Shown here piece after piece: positions 59,859 through 61,117 of a stretch of DNA of 61,117 bases. The notes under the pieces are model-generated. The model saw only the letters and a list, made by a program, of their open reading frames with translations. It ran no database searches and was not told the origin of the DNA. The position numbers and the translations under genes are program-made. The stretch comes from a virus. The number at the start of each line of letters is the position of its first letter. The stretch's first letter is position 1. The DNA lies in IMG/VR virus record IMGVR_UViG_3300020469_005555, positions 1-61,117 of that record; one strand, written 5' to 3'.

Positions 59859-60497
59859 GCGCGAGACAGCGAAAGGACGGTGTTGTGTTCATTGTCCGGG
59901 CGCGAGATACTTAGGGATATGCAACCTCCTCACGTGCCTCCGCCGCGTCTCACTCCCCATCTCCGACCGGGATTCTTGATTGAATGGTCTGATGATCGAT
60001 CGGGTGTGAGATACATTGGGATCATCTTGGCTGTTCACTTCCACGGGATAGCCGAACCGTTAGAGCACTATGTGACCGTATTATCTCCTTGGGGTGATAC
60101 GGTTTTCGTGCGTCAGATAACTGATGTGCTAGCTATTATGCATAACTCTCTATTCCTCTTCCGCGCGAGATGACGCTACCATAGCTCCCAGATCCGGAAG
60201 TCTGTGATGTAGATATATGCCGAGAGCGCGATCACTCCTGTCCAAGCGAGAGCGCGAGCTAGTGTGCTAGCACATCCCGGATCTTCGTGCGCGAGATGAT
60301 TTGTGTCCTGCAATGTTGCCTCCTCTGCGAGATGACTCGCGTGTAAAAAGTGCCGTGCGCGAGATGATCATCCGCGAGATACATTTTCCTCGGGGCGCGA
60401 GATCAGACGTGCGCGAGCTGTCTAGTCCTCCTGTCGGTGTATACCCACCACTGTCCTTCCAGAGTTACCAACTCTGTCACCGCTCCCTTGCGCGAGA
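59859..60497 (+). repeat. Dispersed GCGCGAGA motif, seven exact copies
   Basis: Exact copies at 59859, 59900, 60163, 60289, 60357, 60395 and 60490, all on the plus strand in 640 bases. Near copies include GCGCGAGC at 60252 and 60411, and CGCGAGAT at 60373. They are often followed by T or C. The span is otherwise mostly non-coding apart from the gene 59919-60173. Function unknown. Confidence 0.75.
59919..60173 (+). CDS. Small GC-rich phage-type protein, unknown
   Basis: 84 aa. Contains RPGFLIEWSDDRSGVRYIGI, ILAVHFHG, and VTVLSPWGDTVFVRQITDVL, a small beta-barrel-like pattern (W/R-x-G-I-I/V-L...V-L-W/S-x-W-G) seen in small phage proteins of unknown function. An in-frame GTG at 59880 would add 13 codons through a GCGCGAGA copy; I prefer the ATG. 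Moderate confidence. Confidence 0.5.
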   Translation: MQPPHVPPPRLTPHLRPGFLIEWSDDRSGVRYIGIILAVHFHGIAEPLEHYVTVLSPWGDTVFVRQITDVLAIMHNSLFLFRAR

Positions 60498-60557
60498 CAT
60501 CTAGTCCTCCAGCGCGCGGAAGCTTAACACCAACCACGGAGTTTATTCGAATGTAAG
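60174..60557. other. Gene-free GC-rich gap with repeats and a hairpin
   Basis: 384 bases with five of the seven GCGCGAGA copies and near copies, CTAGTCCTCC twice (60422-60431 and near 60502), and an inverted repeat CAGAGTT-ACC-AACTCTG (60460-60476). Short open frames exist on both strands but none has a ribosome site or protein-like composition that I would call. Confidence 0.6.
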
Positions 60558-60641
60558 TGCCTCGGGCCGGACTTGAACCGGCACAGCTGTACAGCCGTCA
60601 GATTTTAAGTCTGATGTGTCTACCTATTCCACCACCGAGGC
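60558..60641 (-). tRNA. tRNA-Leu (anticodon UAA)
   Basis: 84 bases. Acceptor GCCTCGG/CCGAGGC, D-arm GGTGGAATAGGTAGACAC, anticodon stem TCAGA with loop CTTAAAA (anticodon TAA), a long class-II variable arm, T-arm CCGGTTCAAGTCCGG. Discriminator A; CCA is not encoded. An AT-biased phage may use it to decode UUA/UUG. Confidence 0.95.
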
Positions 60642-60986
60642 ATATGAGTTCTAAGGGTCCATCTCCATCTCCTATATCTAGTATACCACGCCTCCCCCGA
60701 GCTTTACACTATCCCGAATCACTTTTTGCGGCAACCCGCCCCGGCGAAGACTCATAAAAGTACTGTCCGTCGTGTAATGATTTAGGCAAAGTGACTCGCC
60801 GAGTTCCTCTGATCTTGCGCGCTTAGTCCGAACTGACGACTGAGCAGATCTCAAAGATACACAGTGAGACAGGATGTCAAAAGTAGATACCCTTATTCAT
60901 AGTGATCCAAGACTCCAGGTACCGCCTTATTACGAGCCTGACTGTGGTTCTTTGACCACTGCGGTTCTGATGTTGTGTACAAGTTT
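60642..60986. other. Gap between tRNA promoter and the partial gene; no firm gene
   Basis: Contains the tRNA promoter (60680-60709). A plus-strand 56-codon frame (60874-61044) and a minus-strand 37-codon frame (60877-60990, whose ATG overlaps the stop of the partial gene) are possible but lack convincing ribosome sites. No other feature seen. Confidence 0.4.
60680..60709 (-). promoter_or_regulatory. Promoter of tRNA-Leu (GTGTAA-N18-TATACT)
   Basis: Minus strand GTGTAA (60704-60709), 18 bases, TATACT (60680-60685), with TGG before the -10, as in the tandem promoter copy 2. It lies 39 bases before the tRNA start. Confidence 0.6.
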
Positions 60987-61117
60987 TCATTGTGCGAGTC
61001 CTGAGATGAGAGAGATGATTTGTTCGGGTGTTTCGAGTACGTGAATGTGGCCGCCGAGTCGTCCCGCTCCCCACGTGATTTCAGTGATATCGGGACAGTC
61101 TGCTGGTCCTAGTTCTA
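60987..61117 (-). CDS. C-terminal part of an unknown protein (runs off the right edge)
   Basis: About 42 codons visible, ending in TGA at 60987-60989: ELGPADCPDITEITWGAGR, then LGGHIHVLETPEQIISLISG. Protein-like composition and GC-rich codons. The start lies beyond the window. No family recognised from this fragment. Confidence 0.5.
   Translation of the reverse strand, partial: ELGPADCPDITEITWGAGRLGGHIHVLETPEQIISLISGLAQ

Noticed and set aside
60877-61074. A 65-codon minus-strand Arg/Thr-rich frame
   Set aside because: Low-complexity composition and no ribosome site; the overlapping frame 60987-61117 has a more protein-like sequence.
1-61117. CRISPR array
   Set aside because: No set of regularly spaced identical repeats with unique spacers was seen; the tail-fibre repeats and GCGCGAGA words are of other kinds.
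1-61117. Insertion sequences or transposases
   Set aside because: No transposase-like protein or inverted-repeat-bounded element was noticed.

Overview
The window looks like part of a large, AT-rich, T4-type contractile-tailed phage genome, probably marine. The left edge carries baseplate wedge gp6-like and gp25 proteins, a gp5-like hub protein and a gp55-type late sigma factor. Further right are a large repetitive tail-fibre protein, PhoH, a UV-damage endonuclease and many small phage-type proteins. Most genes lie on the minus strand, packed end to end or overlapping by a few bases. No ribosomal, replication-origin or housekeeping genes of a cell are present.

Layout. (1) 1-4062: baseplate genes, sigma factor and a small membrane protein. 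(2) 4059-32814: about 28 kb of co-oriented genes. A PD-(D/E)XK nuclease and S-adenosylhomocysteinase lie near its left end, and the rest is a very large sugar-synthesis and glycosyl-transfer island. It holds a near-complete ADP-heptose route (SIS isomerase, split HldE kinase and adenylyltransferase, HAD phosphatase, GT9 heptosyltransferase), UDP-galactopyranose mutase, nucleotide-sugar dehydrogenase and epimerase. It also holds a sugar-cyclase/aminotransferase/cytidylyltransferase trio, three radical-SAM enzymes, a methyltransferase, a 2OG-Fe oxygenase and many glycosyltransferases. (3) 32891-37436: tail fibre, two small beta-rich virion-like proteins and PIN-PhoH. (4) 37447-47340: small regulators, a histone-H1-like protein, a divergent GroEL-like chaperonin, and a YeaH/SpoVR/PrkA stress-kinase operon, then nucleotidyltransferase and uvsE. 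(5) 47374-56013: two putative secreted or membrane-anchored proteases and a third metallopeptidase-like protein on the plus strand; large modular proteins on the minus strand, including one with lytic transglycosylase, tyrosine-phosphatase and SGNH-hydrolase modules; and a fatty-acid-hydroxylase-like membrane enzyme. (6) 56086-58148: a self-contained three-gene minus-strand operon whose middle gene is a viperin-like radical SAM enzyme, with its own promoter, a structured 3' RNA and a terminator. (7) 58158-61117: further small proteins with a shared N-terminal motif, then a distinctly GC-rich stretch with tandem promoters, an orphan gene, a tRNA-Leu and a short repeated motif.

Two patterns run through the window. 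Intergenic regions repeatedly contain a promoter of the form GTGTAA (or GTTTAC/TTGTAA) - 17 bp - TATAAT, close to T4 early promoters, on both strands. Several otherwise unrelated proteins at 48-59 kb begin with the same basic helical leader (hydrophobic-basic, of the type LxRRQLRxLILxE), suggesting a common targeting or processing signal.

The most striking content is the viperin-like operon, a prokaryotic antiviral enzyme type apparently carried by a virus. Next come the shared N-terminal leader family, the tri-modular hydrolase, and the PrkA/YeaH/SpoVR operon coupled to a degenerate chaperonin. All functional calls are from reading motifs by eye; no database search was run.
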